Assembly (NCBI RefSeq): GCF_000485595.1
Contig: NW_014577308.1
Location: 132,449-195,907 of the forward strand
DNA: 63,459 nucleotides
Direction: 5' to 3'
Source: Priapulus caudatus
Lineage: Eukaryota > Priapulida > Priapulimorpha > Priapulimorphida > Priapulidae
Shown: in pieces, positions 61,401 to 63,459 of the stretch
How positions within the stretch are numbered: position 1 is the first letter of the stretch
How the letters are laid out: each line of letters begins with the position of its first letter
Position numbers and translations under genes: made by a program
The notes under the pieces: model-generated
Database searches by the model: none
The model's input: only the letters and a program-made list of their open reading frames with translations
Told to the model about the DNA's origin: nothing

Positions 61401-61750
61401 TACATTCTGGTAATGTTCCTCGTAGGTGCCTATAGGTGGCACATGAGGCAGTGACAAAAGGTCTCCAACGTCGTCGGTCCACTGCTACTGGCCTCAGCAT
61501 GTCCCATGACAGGTCACACATCCGCATCTCCTTCTCGATGGTTCTTCTTCAGGTCTCCTTGGGCCTTCCCCTTCTTCTCCTCTTGTCTGGCGTCCATCTA
61601 AGTATATTTGTCTATCTATATAGTACATGCAAAAATGCTTTCTTCAGCAAGGAGAGGTGTTGATCACACGGTCAACAGATATCGGCTGGTCGCATTTCTT
61701 CCCAATGATATCTGGGCTATGCACAGAGATGGGAGGCATTATATCACATG
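21709..61750 (+). CDS. Gene 2: membrane-anchored PEP synthase / rifampicin phosphotransferase-like dikinase (34 of an expected 36 exons)
   Basis: The start codon is followed by a hydrophobic segment (about residues 2-20), so the N-terminus is probably a signal anchor. Then come an N-terminal region (about residues 35-460) of unknown role containing KWRVTFNG and EYMYRHEGSCP, the linker with NADVLILPFNDL and LVGGKGAQLALL, the ATP-grasp domain (AVRSSAIG|EDGKETSYAGQ, VLFTRDPVSG, LLQSRPIT), a middle acceptor domain, and the phosphohistidine domain up to GGIISH. The last two exons, seen in gene 1 as AVVAREYGLP and the stop exon, are not found before the window ends. With them the protein would be about 1324 residues. 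Reading frame and splice phase are intact across all 34 exons. The expected reaction is ATP-dependent phosphorylation through a phosphohistidine; the acceptor is unknown. The intron between exons 25 and 26 contains an assembly gap and probable misassembly, and the intron between exons 30 and 31 holds a Ty3/gypsy element. Confidence 0.93.
21961..22124 (+). CDS. Gene 2 exon 2
   Basis: The 164-nt exon encodes KWYSIKRAIVYIYCLVRKWR and ends PQLLCDHAC. Acceptor TTCTAG, donor GTATGA. Its last residues join in frame to AFDSMYIGG of exon 3, which fits the family as I know it. Confidence 0.8.
22125..24142. other. Intron 2 of gene 2
   Basis: About 2 kb. Bases 22290-23080 have no recognised element; 23136-23914 is repeat family B copy 2. 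Confidence 0.6.
23136..23914 (+). mobile_element. Repeat family B, copy 2 (TAGCTCACC ends)
   Basis: Same start (TTTTTAGCTCACCTTGACAT) and end (GGTGAGCTA, then AGTGTCATTGACACT) as 16407-17210. An internal segment, TGGATACGGTCAACGATAAT-like, is repeated at 23208 and 23520. The short palindrome near its 3' end is partly duplicated here (23796-23853). Confidence 0.65.
24143..24232 (+). CDS. Gene 2 exon 3 (N-terminal domain)
   Basis: The 90-nt exon encodes AFDSMYIGGLDRHGNWLVAR then ITRLPGRTAE. Phase 0 at both ends; acceptor CTTCAG, donor GTATAG. Confidence 0.88.
24233..25150. other. Intron 3 of gene 2
   Basis: Unremarkable intronic sequence. No repeat or exon recognised. Confidence 0.55.
25151..25317 (+). 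CDS. Gene 2 exon 4 (N-terminal domain)
   Basis: The 167-nt exon encodes VWLMLKLADGQYYHFPSFPD and ends KWRVTFNGLL plus two bases of Arg. The MKWRVTFNG segment resembles lipocalin-like (AttH/CrtC-type) domains; that assignment is tentative. Confidence 0.88.
25450..25518 (+). CDS. Gene 2 exon 5 (N-terminal domain)
   Basis: The 69-nt exon encodes EGERSEWNADNEGKLVHVKF then AF, ending two bases into an Ile codon. Acceptor ATTAG, donor GTATGT. It is supported by frame continuity on both sides. Confidence 0.78.
25519..26349. other. Intron 5 of gene 2
   Basis: AT-rich. Contains a T-rich stretch (25840-26120) and the hairpin at 26171-26204, which is flanked by an approximate direct repeat (ACGTGAYGGCAATTWTGGAA). 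Confidence 0.55.
26171..26204. repeat. Perfect hairpin with CGACGTCG arms
   Basis: AAATGTGCGACGTCG, a TGCG loop, then CGACGTCGCACATTT. The 15-bp arms are perfect. Its end sequences differ from the CAGG micro-palindromes, so it is probably a different element. Confidence 0.7.
26350..26469 (+). CDS. Gene 2 exon 6 (N-terminal domain)
   Basis: The 120-nt exon encodes WTALTGEFSYDNDYDPSTIS and ends LKDNLLNV plus two bases of Ser. Acceptor TACAG, donor GTAATC. Confidence 0.87.
26656..26821 (+). CDS. Gene 2 exon 7 (N-terminal domain)
   Basis: The 166-nt exon encodes KVNQRYEVCGQLLGKLTVEG and ends RYISTWGYLK. Phase 0 at its end; donor GTAGGT. Confidence 0.9.
27039..27091 (+). CDS. Gene 2 exon 8 (N-terminal domain)
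   Basis: The 53-nt exon encodes DGTLYSLSASSIPDFLS plus two bases of His. Acceptor TTCTAAG, donor GTAAGT. Confidence 0.82.
27295..27422 (+). CDS. Gene 2 exon 9 (N-terminal domain)
   Basis: The 128-nt exon encodes IVSGYIVLPSGQRCVLKSTD and ends PDKFDFNVLA plus one base of Gly. Acceptor CTTCAG, donor GTTAAC. Confidence 0.9.
27568..27715 (+). CDS. Gene 2 exon 10 (N-terminal domain)
   Basis: The 148-nt exon encodes HFDCTITTEKKLEQILYVGE and ends GWGVTEYMY plus two bases of Arg. Donor GTACGT. Confidence 0.9.
27716..28377. other. Intron 10 of gene 2
   Basis: AT-rich intron without recognisable elements. Confidence 0.55.
28378..28436 (+). CDS. Gene 2 exon 11 (end of N-terminal domain)
   Basis: The 59-nt exon encodes HEGSCPVPVDKSTPMLKEP and ends one base into a Glu codon. 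Acceptor TGCAG, donor GTAACT. Confidence 0.82.
28620..28735 (+). CDS. Gene 2 exon 12 (start of ATP-grasp domain)
   Basis: The 116-nt exon encodes EIQNADVLILPFNDLTCTAS, then QLVGGKGAQLALLSQFPGK. VGGKGAQLA is the usual first motif (VGGKGA-x-L) of the PPDK/PPS N-terminal ATP-binding domain. Confidence 0.92.
29142..29248 (+). CDS. Gene 2 exon 13 (ATP-grasp, IPGGFCLT)
   Basis: The 107-nt exon encodes FQIPGGFCLTVAAYRHHLNI and ends LQHVS plus two bases of Ser. The VPxGF-like IPGGFCLT segment is typical of this domain. Confidence 0.92.
29459..29625 (+). CDS. Gene 2 exon 14 (ATP-grasp, AVRSSAIG)
   Basis: The 167-nt exon encodes ERRPGDLHEISRSLVESFLK and ends TFAVRSSAIG. It is the counterpart of the first gene 1 exon in this window. 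Confidence 0.95.
30188..30292. repeat. TGCG/TG microsatellite
   Basis: (TGCG)n with TGTG and CCTG variants. The reverse-strand open frame is a His/Thr low-complexity artefact. Confidence 0.9.
31262..31347. mobile_element. Small MITE with GTTGTTCAAAAGTGGATA ends
   Basis: GTTGTTCAAAAGTGGATA on the left is mirrored by TATCCACTTTTGAACAAC on the right, with a second nested stem (CACTGGATAA/TTATCCAGTG). I associate this repeat with cnidarian and other marine invertebrate genomes from memory only. Confidence 0.7.
32063..32133 (+). CDS. Gene 2 exon 15 (EDGKETSYAGQ)
   Basis: The 71-nt exon encodes EDGKETSYAGQMDTFLGVKG then SIK. Same role and phase as gene 1 exon 2. Confidence 0.94.
32134..32916. other. 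Intron 15 of gene 2
   Basis: AT-rich; carries the micro-palindrome at 32629-32676. Nothing else is recognised. Confidence 0.6.
32629..32676. mobile_element. Micro-palindrome insertion (48 bp)
   Basis: Starts CAGGAGTATATAATAGAGAG and ends TTATCTACTCCTG, with a short loop. It is flanked on both sides by the 7-bp direct repeat ATTTAAT (32622-32628 and 32677-32683). Confidence 0.8.
32917..32981 (+). CDS. Gene 2 exon 16 (ATP-grasp)
   Basis: The 65-nt exon encodes IFEAIVKCWASSFTYQVVEY plus Arg, with the same phase as gene 1 exon 3. Donor GTTTGT. Confidence 0.92.
33211..33358 (+). CDS. Gene 2 exon 17 (ATP-grasp, VLFTRDPVSG)
   Basis: The 148-nt exon carries GVLFTRDPVSGNPGVMTINA. It differs from gene 1 exon 4 at 3 bases, and the first 20 or so intron bases are also shared. 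Confidence 0.95.
33752..33872 (+). CDS. Gene 2 exon 18 (ATP-grasp)
   Basis: The 121-nt exon encodes AVVSGATEPDTIYLQRSFSN and ends MKMIVDS. It differs from gene 1 exon 5 at 4 bases. Confidence 0.94.
33964..34313 (+). repeat. ACCTCCGCC...GCGGAGGT repeat, copy 1
   Basis: Starts ACCTCCGCCAAGG and ends CCTTAGCGGAGGT, with GTTATGGACGGATT and a twice-repeated GGTGATCCG-x-ATCCAATTA segment. I know similar elements from many marine invertebrate genomes, without a name to give. Copy 2 follows at 34823-35100. Confidence 0.75.
34370..34464 (+). CDS. Gene 2 exon 19 (ATP-grasp)
   Basis: The 95-nt exon encodes ESGGLVQVEMENEGECCLHD and ends LELGYVGIQ. Acceptor ACTCAG, donor GTTCGT. Confidence 0.93.
34823..35100 (+). 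repeat. ACCTCCGCC repeat, copy 2 (internally different)
   Basis: Same left end (ACCTCCGCCAGGGGC) and right end (CCTTGGCAGAGGT, then CTCCGAGTGCTCTAGTTA) as copy 1, but without the GTTATGGACGG core. It sits in the next intron of the same gene. Confidence 0.7.
35305..35413. repeat. TG/TGCG microsatellite
   Basis: Alternating TGTG and GTGC runs with no coding content. Confidence 0.9.
35499..35680 (+). CDS. Gene 2 exon 20 (LLQSRPIT)
   Basis: The 182-nt exon encodes VEQLFASEPLDIEFALEDGQ, IYLLQSRPIT and ends TTANVG. Closely matches gene 1 exon 7. Confidence 0.95.
35917..35989 (+). CDS. Gene 2 exon 21 (EVMPGVTSPLSND)
   Basis: The 73-nt exon encodes GEVMPGVTSPLSNDIMISQF then AKSSQ. It is the most diverged of the aligned exons I compared, especially after SND. 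Confidence 0.9.
36319..36414 (+). CDS. Gene 2 exon 22 (middle domain)
   Basis: The 96-nt exon encodes YWRRVITGFGHRSSVETMIT and ends FCRHIFINMLG. Donor GTAAGT. Confidence 0.92.
36636..37400. mobile_element. Fold-back element, Penelope-like, with about 380-bp arms
   Basis: The arms 36636-37021 and 37051-37400 are imperfect reverse complements around a spacer of about 30 bases. Each arm carries, pointing towards the outer end, CTGATGA, a 5-bp stem GAGAT/ATCTC and GAAAGCTTGTC (plus strand 37336-37360; minus strand 36681-36705). This spacing resembles the core of the hammerhead motifs reported in Penelope-like elements. Each arm also holds a GTGC-type microsatellite. The left arm alone has a 48-bp palindromic insertion. 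Confidence 0.7.
36770..36817. mobile_element. Micro-palindrome insertion (48 bp) with matched empty site
   Basis: Starts CAGGGGTTAATAATGACAAA and ends GTCATTATTAACCCCTG. It is flanked by ATATACT (36763-36769) and ATATAAT (36818-36824). The opposite arm of the fold-back has a single ATATAAT at the matching place (37273-37279, reverse strand) and no palindrome. Confidence 0.85.
37627..37809 (+). CDS. Gene 2 exon 23 (middle domain)
   Basis: The 183-nt exon encodes GLYYMNEYTMGKNTRQAKDE and continues through LFMRSLGDEVLDEIHKRYRT. Same phase as gene 1 exon 10. Confidence 0.94.
37936..38067 (+). CDS. Gene 2 exon 24 (middle domain)
   Basis: The 132-nt exon encodes DAMIVQRYINEGKAVAEKIK and ends SEVSKEIYANMN. 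Acceptor CTACAG, donor GTAAGT. Confidence 0.93.
38228..38473. mobile_element. Mutator-like MITE with 9-bp target duplication and internal telomere-like repeat
   Basis: The left end GGGTGTCACTTTGCCCCGGG and the reverse complement of the right end GGGATGCACTTTCCCCCGGG are imperfect inverted repeats. AAGTTCGAT occurs directly on both sides (38219-38227 and 38474-38482), a 9-bp duplication as expected for Mutator-like elements. Inside, 38365-38416 is built of CTAACC repeats. Confidence 0.82.
38365..38416 (-). repeat. Interstitial telomere-like (TTAGGG)n tract
   Basis: Degenerate CCCTAA/CTAACC units on the plus strand, that is TTAGGG on the minus strand, all inside the MITE. It is therefore carried by the element rather than being a chromosome-end remnant. 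Confidence 0.75.
38956..39034 (+). CDS. Gene 2 exon 25 (middle domain)
   Basis: The 79-nt exon encodes CWYAHTQVTYTSLFSSGILQ then AVLSGQ. It ends one base into Gly; the continuing exon is at 49568, after the disturbed region. Confidence 0.9.
39059..39366 (+). repeat. Repeat family A, copy 3 (5' part)
   Basis: Starts TTTTTAGCTCATCTGACATA and runs to CAATGTATAGTGTGATGG, where a GGTGGC microsatellite and a hAT-like end begin. The missing continuation (GCGCGAAATTGGAGG) appears at about 47257, so the element is split by an insertion. Confidence 0.72.
39439..39757 (+). mobile_element. Left part of hAT-like element (first copy)
   Basis: Begins CAGGGCAGGTGGAGCC and continues with CAGTCCGGCCATGGCCGGAC. 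It nearly matches 46239-46560. The GGTGGTGTGG flank here matches the TGTGGTGG flank after the right end at 47196, suggesting that these two ends belong together. Confidence 0.7.
39758..39810. repeat. 53-base inverted match to 45998-46050
   Basis: The last 53 bases before the N gap, from TAATTATTATTAATAATTAT to TTTTTACTGATTT, are the reverse complement of 45998-46050. This ties the left contig end to the inside of the following contig in opposite orientation. Confidence 0.85.
39811..39820. other. Assembly gap (10 N)
   Basis: Ten N characters mark a join of unknown size between contigs. Confidence 1.
40488..40552 (-). pseudogene. Inverted, damaged copy of gene 2 exon 27
   Basis: The minus strand reads a version of SELSERPWRIQPLKVVKSLQ disrupted by extra bases and a changed acceptor. 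It is probably an assembly artefact rather than a pseudogene. Confidence 0.75.
41291..41556 (-). pseudogene. Inverted, damaged copy of gene 2 exon 26
   Basis: The minus strand carries fragments such as CKDVVSAD-like, AEFF and RSDES in changing frames. Compared with 49568-49815 it is 18 bases longer, and nearly all the differences are inserted bases. Confidence 0.82.
45001..45095 (+). repeat. G-rich low-complexity tract
   Basis: Nearly continuous GGGG runs broken by single A, T or C, able to form G-quadruplexes on the plus strand. It is the junction between the inverted arm side and the reversed family A copy. Confidence 0.8.
45095..45737 (-). repeat. Repeat family A, copy 4 (minus strand)
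   Basis: Read on the minus strand it begins TTTTTAGCTCATCTGACATA and continues uninterrupted past the point where copy 3 is split. The reading quality looks better than in the 39.8-44.8 kb arm. Confidence 0.72.
45795..46033 (+). pseudogene. LINE ORF2 C-terminal fragment
   Basis: The open frame contains VLPSFLNNSERWTNLTKEEV and LEDFQNEYLRK. This is the C-terminal region following reverse transcriptase in many non-LTR retrotransposons (pattern L-LPSLL-N-E-W--L). Only about 75 residues remain; both ends are truncated. Confidence 0.75.
46239..47196. mobile_element. hAT-like non-autonomous element (second left end and right end)
   Basis: The right end GCTTCTGCCGCCCCTG is the inverse of a CAGGGGCGGC-AGAAGC start; the left end reads CAGGGCCGGCGAAGCC. 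CAGGG ends suggest a hAT-type element. No transposase is visible. It interrupts repeat family A (39366/47257). The 46239 flank does not match the right flank, whereas that of 39439 does. Confidence 0.65.
47257..48706 (+). repeat. Repeat family A, copy 3 (3' part)
   Basis: Resumes at GCGCGAAATTGGAGGTTGCA and can be followed through CGTGCCATCTCGCTGCAAC to GGCGGCACTTGTT at about 48704. It contains additional inserted sequence compared with copy 1. Confidence 0.6.
49366..49405. mobile_element. Micro-palindrome insertion (40 bp)
   Basis: A perfect 40-bp palindrome starting CAGGAGTAGATAATAGGGAA and ending in CTACTCCTG. The symmetry extends into flanking AT repeats (54 bp, 49359-49412), which mask a target duplication. 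Confidence 0.75.
49568..49815 (+). CDS. Gene 2 exon 26 (middle domain)
   Basis: The 248-nt exon encodes SSEDVVSDLAMLLSNCKDVV, then AEFFQGLTPEEAVEWL and FIEAHGHRGIRE. Intact and equal in length to gene 1 exon 13. Confidence 0.94.
50528..50587 (+). CDS. Gene 2 exon 27 (middle domain)
   Basis: The 60-nt exon encodes SELSERPWRIQPLKVVKSLQ. Acceptor TTACAG, donor GTGAAC. Confidence 0.9.
50588..51677. other. Intron 27 of gene 2
   Basis: Includes the outer end of the large inverted repeat (to about 51110), then a CACACGCACTC-type tandem (51230-51310). GTCATTTGTGACAAA (51146-51160) and TTTGTCACAAATGACC (51380-51395) form an inverted pair around it. Confidence 0.6.
51678..51778 (+). CDS. Gene 2 exon 28 (middle domain)
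   Basis: The 101-nt exon encodes LMTKSPDQLKDTKSYMSDDE and ends KTPIGFIRK. Same phase as gene 1 exon 15. Confidence 0.92.
52299..52434 (+). CDS. Gene 2 exon 29 (middle domain)
   Basis: The 136-nt exon encodes KIIRFLLPIAKRCVGMREMT and ends LAELLVQE. Acceptor GACAG, donor GTAACC. Confidence 0.93.
52555..52646 (+). CDS. Gene 2 exon 30 (middle domain)
   Basis: The 92-nt exon encodes GYLPDKELIYYFTYGEIERL and ends RSAKLIIK. The following intron contains the LTR retrotransposon. Confidence 0.94.
53069..53073. repeat. Target duplication GTAAC, left
   Basis: GTAAC directly before the left LTR; the same five bases follow the right LTR at 59659-59663. Confidence 0.88.
53074..53301 (-). repeat. 3' LTR (left in window)
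   Basis: 228 bp from TGTTATATATCTCATGTTCT to GCAGTTATCTTACA on the plus strand. It differs from the right LTR by a few substitutions and a short indel, so the insertion is not brand new. Confidence 0.92.
53302..53318 (-). promoter_or_regulatory. Polypurine tract
   Basis: The minus strand reads CTTGTAAGGGAGGGAGA directly before the 3' LTR, the expected plus-strand primer. Confidence 0.75.
53419..54159 (-). pseudogene. Integrase C-terminal part and tail
   Basis: 246 codons. It includes the region following the integrase catalytic core, with KPLPVLSVGDPVLVQN and RKYVIRLPSGLLTVRNR. A 12-residue tandem repeat (NDNSDNIM type) lies near the C-terminus. It is separated by a frameshift from the upstream integrase frame; the catalytic Glu region (NAFAENAV) lies in the frame-shifted stretch just before it. 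Confidence 0.85.
54265..55461 (-). pseudogene. RNase H and integrase core
   Basis: 398 codons. RNase H shows YTDAACKSGFEFVL, MPIESEIKALSWAL, VYTDHQPLV and NLMADAFSRYP. Integrase shows GHRGIEATKARARIIVYWPH, a C-x2-C pair, then FISADF and LYTDNAPPF carrying the first two catalytic Asp. The frame ends by a shift before the catalytic Glu. Confidence 0.92.
55550..56845. other. GC-rich insertion within the pol region
   Basis: Separates the end of RT (FHGLANQ on the minus strand near 56846-56866) from RPELASKL near 55525-55550. The block is richer in CpG than its surroundings, has a GAGA-rich stretch (56410-56490) and no recognised protein. It is probably a second mobile element; no clear terminal repeats or duplication were found. 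Confidence 0.6.
57030..57980 (-). pseudogene. Reverse transcriptase
   Basis: 316 codons. RT motifs include CVNFKPLNKF, FTKFDAQKGYHQL, TPFGRFRYERAPFGI and the catalytic box read as VVDDSLVYG (usual Y/F-x-DD). A TGA stop follows FLE where the thumb region should continue. It overlaps the gag-protease frame by about 110 bases in a different frame. Confidence 0.92.
57872..59287 (-). pseudogene. Gag with zinc knuckles, plus protease
   Basis: 471 codons from an ATG about 150 bases after the 5' LTR. Gln-rich near residues 45-65. Two zinc knuckles lie at about residues 320-355 (CNQCGYPKHRDRATC and CKSCGKSNHFAKVC). A retropepsin motif LIDTGSDWCCI follows. This frame is intact, the best preserved part of the element. 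Confidence 0.9.
59417..59434 (-). promoter_or_regulatory. Primer-binding site
   Basis: The minus strand reads TGGCGCTGCAAAGCAGAG immediately after the 5' LTR. A TGG start is as expected for tRNA 3'-end pairing; the tRNA is not identified. Confidence 0.7.
59435..59658 (-). repeat. 5' LTR (right in window)
   Basis: 224 bp matching 53074-53301, with TG and CA at its ends. Confidence 0.92.
59659..59663. repeat. Target duplication GTAAC, right
   Basis: Matches the five bases before the left LTR. Confidence 0.88.
59984..60062 (+). CDS. Gene 2 exon 31 (middle domain)
   Basis: The 79-nt exon encodes ATRRRKMSPGMAEFKFPEIV then YGYPSP. Acceptor TTTCAG, donor GTAATT. Confidence 0.92.
60207..60236. mobile_element. 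Micro-palindrome insertion (30 bp)
   Basis: A perfect 30-bp palindrome starting CAGGAGTCTATCAAT, flanked on both sides by ATTACAT (60200-60206 and 60237-60243). Confidence 0.82.
60303..60351 (+). CDS. Gene 2 exon 32
   Basis: The 49-nt exon encodes IKEYCSIDVSTTQQVT and ends one base into Gly, as in gene 1 exon 19. Confidence 0.9.
60352..61190. other. Intron 32 of gene 2
   Basis: AT-rich sequence without a recognised element. Confidence 0.55.
61191..61267 (+). CDS. Gene 2 exon 33 (start of phosphohistidine domain)
   Basis: The 77-nt exon encodes GMPVSHGIVRAKCRVAHTLE then DADGIQ. Matches gene 1 exon 20. Confidence 0.94.
61345..61605 (-). pseudogene. LINE ORF2 tail fragment
   Basis: The minus strand encodes MRMCDLSWDMLRPVAVDRRR then WRPFVTASCAT. 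This resembles the common C-terminal tail of non-LTR retrotransposon ORF2 (C-L-W--L---A-DR--WR--V-A-C). Truncated. Confidence 0.75.
61648..61750 (+). CDS. Gene 2 exon 34 (catalytic histidine)
   Basis: The 103-nt exon encodes QGEVLITRSTDIGWSHFFPM and ends GGIISH plus one base of Gly. It is the last exon in the window; AVVARE and the stop exon are expected further right. Confidence 0.94.
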
Positions 61751-61904
61751 GTAAGTAATTTTAAATAGTTAGATAATACCCGACACTTATCAAGGAAAGG
61801 AATTTTAATGATAAATGTCCTGATTTAATGATTAAATAACAATTGGGTTTACATTGTTATTTGAATAGTTGATGTAATTTTGAGAATCGTTTGTACTTTC
61901 TTAG

Positions 61905-62045
61905 TCCTGTTATCTCCGGATTGCGTGTATACGAGAAAACGATTTCGCACGATGCTAGGCGAATGTACTGTGTACGATTTGAGCTCAAGTTGGTTGAGTT
62001 ACGTGTAGTAAATGGTAGGTATTCTAAGGCTAGTAAATGACGTAT
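61905..62045 (-). repeat. Dispersed repeat, copy 2 (reverse of 7776-7910)
   Basis: About 140 bases reading as the reverse complement of the copy in gene 1 intron 9, ending AAGGCTAGTAAATGACG. Confidence 0.65.
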
Positions 62046-62199
62046 TTTCTTTCGTCATTGAAGTCACACTCCTTCTCTATTATCTACTTCTGATATCTAT
62101 ATATATATATATACTATTATATATATACTAGCAGGACACCGGCGTTACCCGCGGAAATAAACGCCTCAGGTGGTGACCACTTGGTTGAAAGAAAATACC

Positions 62200-62208
62200 C
62201 AAAAATAC

Positions 62209-62239
<31 letters not shown>

Positions 62240-62341
62240 ATTATCTATCTATCTTAATCTATCTATCTACCTACTACTCCGACGTACCTATCTATCTATC
62301 TATGTATCTATCTATCTATCTAGCTAGCTAGCTAGCTATCG

Positions 62342-62390
<49 letters not shown>

Positions 62391-62456
62391 CCTACCTATC
62401 TACCTACCTACCTCCGTACGTACCTATCTATCTATCTATGTATCTATCTATATATC

Positions 62457-62491
<35 letters not shown>

Positions 62492-62672
62492 CCTACCTAT
62501 CTACCTACTACCTCCGTACGTACCTATCTATCTATCTATCATCTTATCTATCCATCTATCTACTCTATCTATCTATCTAGCTATCTATCTACCTACCTAC
62601 CTATCTACCTACTACCTCCGTACGTACCTATCTATCTATCTATGTATCTATCTATCTAGCTAGCTACTATCG

Positions 62673-62717
<45 letters not shown>

Positions 62718-62843
62718 ATCTATCCTATCTATCCTATCTATCCTATCTATCCTATCAATCTATCTTTCTATCTATCCATCCATCCATCCCATCCATCCCA
62801 TTCATCAAACCACCCACCTCATATCTATCTATCTATCTATCTA

Positions 62844-62883
<40 letters not shown>

Positions 62884-62890
62884 TTATCTA

Positions 62891-62925
<35 letters not shown>

Positions 62926-63030
62926 GCTCTATCTGTCTGTCTATCTATCTGTCTGTCGTTCTATCTGTCTGTCTGTCTGTCTGTCTCTGTCTGTCTGTCT
63001 GTCCATCTGTCCACCTGTCCATCGATCCAT
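62200..63030. repeat. Long CTAT/CTGT microsatellite
   Basis: About 830 bases of CTAT, then CTGT units, with higher-order blocks (ACCTCCGTACGTACC occurs at about 62410, 62510 and 62615). It inflates the intron after exon 34. Confidence 0.9.
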
Positions 63031-63459
63031 CTCATATCTATCACACTCTATAGTCTATAGTGCTATAGCTTACACACTGTTTCAAGCGGTGCAAGGTGAA
63101 TGTTGTTACGAGCAATGACATTGCGCATTATAACATAATGCATGTATTGCTAACTCAATTTTTTCGCGCATTGTACAGTCATGCAAGTCAGTGCAAAGTG
63201 AATCCCGTCCTCATGGCGCCGGTTTATTTACGCTGCTACAGGGGTGGGTTGATTTAACGCTGCTGCAGGGGCATGATTTTTTCATAATTTTTTTCGTTTT
63301 ACAATGTCAGATGCTCTCGGAGGTCAAATCCAATGTGCCCATGTTCCAATGTATCCAAATTAAGTTTACATTATATAATGGCCATCCTTGGTGACATACT
63401 ATAGAGTTGCCGATATTGATTTGAATTGAGAACAGACGAACAGAGAAGAAATTCCAAAT
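63031..63459. other. Right-edge sequence
   Basis: No exon recognised. A short GGCGC / CGCTGCTGCAGGGGC stretch lies at 63220-63270. The two final gene 2 exons are not found. Confidence 0.6.

Noticed and set aside
62438-62659. Open frame of Tyr/Leu/Ser/Ile repeats
   Set aside because: It is a direct translation of the CTAT microsatellite.
62200-63030. CRISPR-like array
   Set aside because: Tetranucleotide microsatellite in animal DNA, with no spacers.

Overview
This window is animal nuclear DNA, most likely from an invertebrate. It has spliced genes with GT-AG introns of about 0.1 to 10 kb, AT-rich introns, many microsatellites and a dense mix of DNA-transposon, LINE, Penelope-like and Ty3/gypsy sequence. 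I cannot name the phylum. Several repeat families resemble ones I associate from memory with marine invertebrates, which I could not check.

Two tandem, same-strand paralogous genes make up all the host coding sequence. Gene 1 (2692-18891, its last 23 exons, stop codon present) enters from the left edge without its 5' part. Gene 2 (21709-61750, 34 exons, start codon present) runs towards the right edge and lacks only its last two exons. Both encode a dikinase of the phosphoenolpyruvate synthase / rifampicin phosphotransferase / PigC-like class. The order is membrane anchor, about 460-residue N-terminal region, bipartite ATP-grasp domain, middle acceptor domain, and a C-terminal phosphohistidine domain with the GG-x2-SHG-x-VARE motif. 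The protein stops after the histidine domain, so the PEP/pyruvate-binding TIM barrel of true PEP synthase is absent. Exon lengths and phases are identical wherever the genes overlap.

Layout: 1-2691 repeat-rich DNA; 2692-18891 gene 1, with nested transposons at 13.0-14.8 kb; 18892-21708 intergenic DNA with a 36-bp palindromic insertion about 100 bp upstream of gene 2; 21709-39034 gene 2 exons 1-25; 39035-49567 a disturbed intron with an N gap (39811-39820), an inverted copy of 46.6-51.1 kb at 39.8-44.8 kb, a LINE fragment and a hAT-like element; 49568-61750 gene 2 exons 26-34, interrupted by a defective minus-strand Ty3/gypsy element (53074-59658); 61751-63459 microsatellite DNA.

The most interesting non-genic signal is a set of 30-48 bp near-perfect palindromes with CAGG/CAGA...CCTG/CTTG/TCTG ends flanked by 7-bp direct repeats. 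One lies in one arm of a fold-back element while the other arm preserves the empty site with one target copy. The main caution is that the 39.8-44.8 kb arm differs from its partner mostly by single-base insertions, as expected of uncorrected long-read sequence placed backwards; it should not be read as a real duplication without checking.
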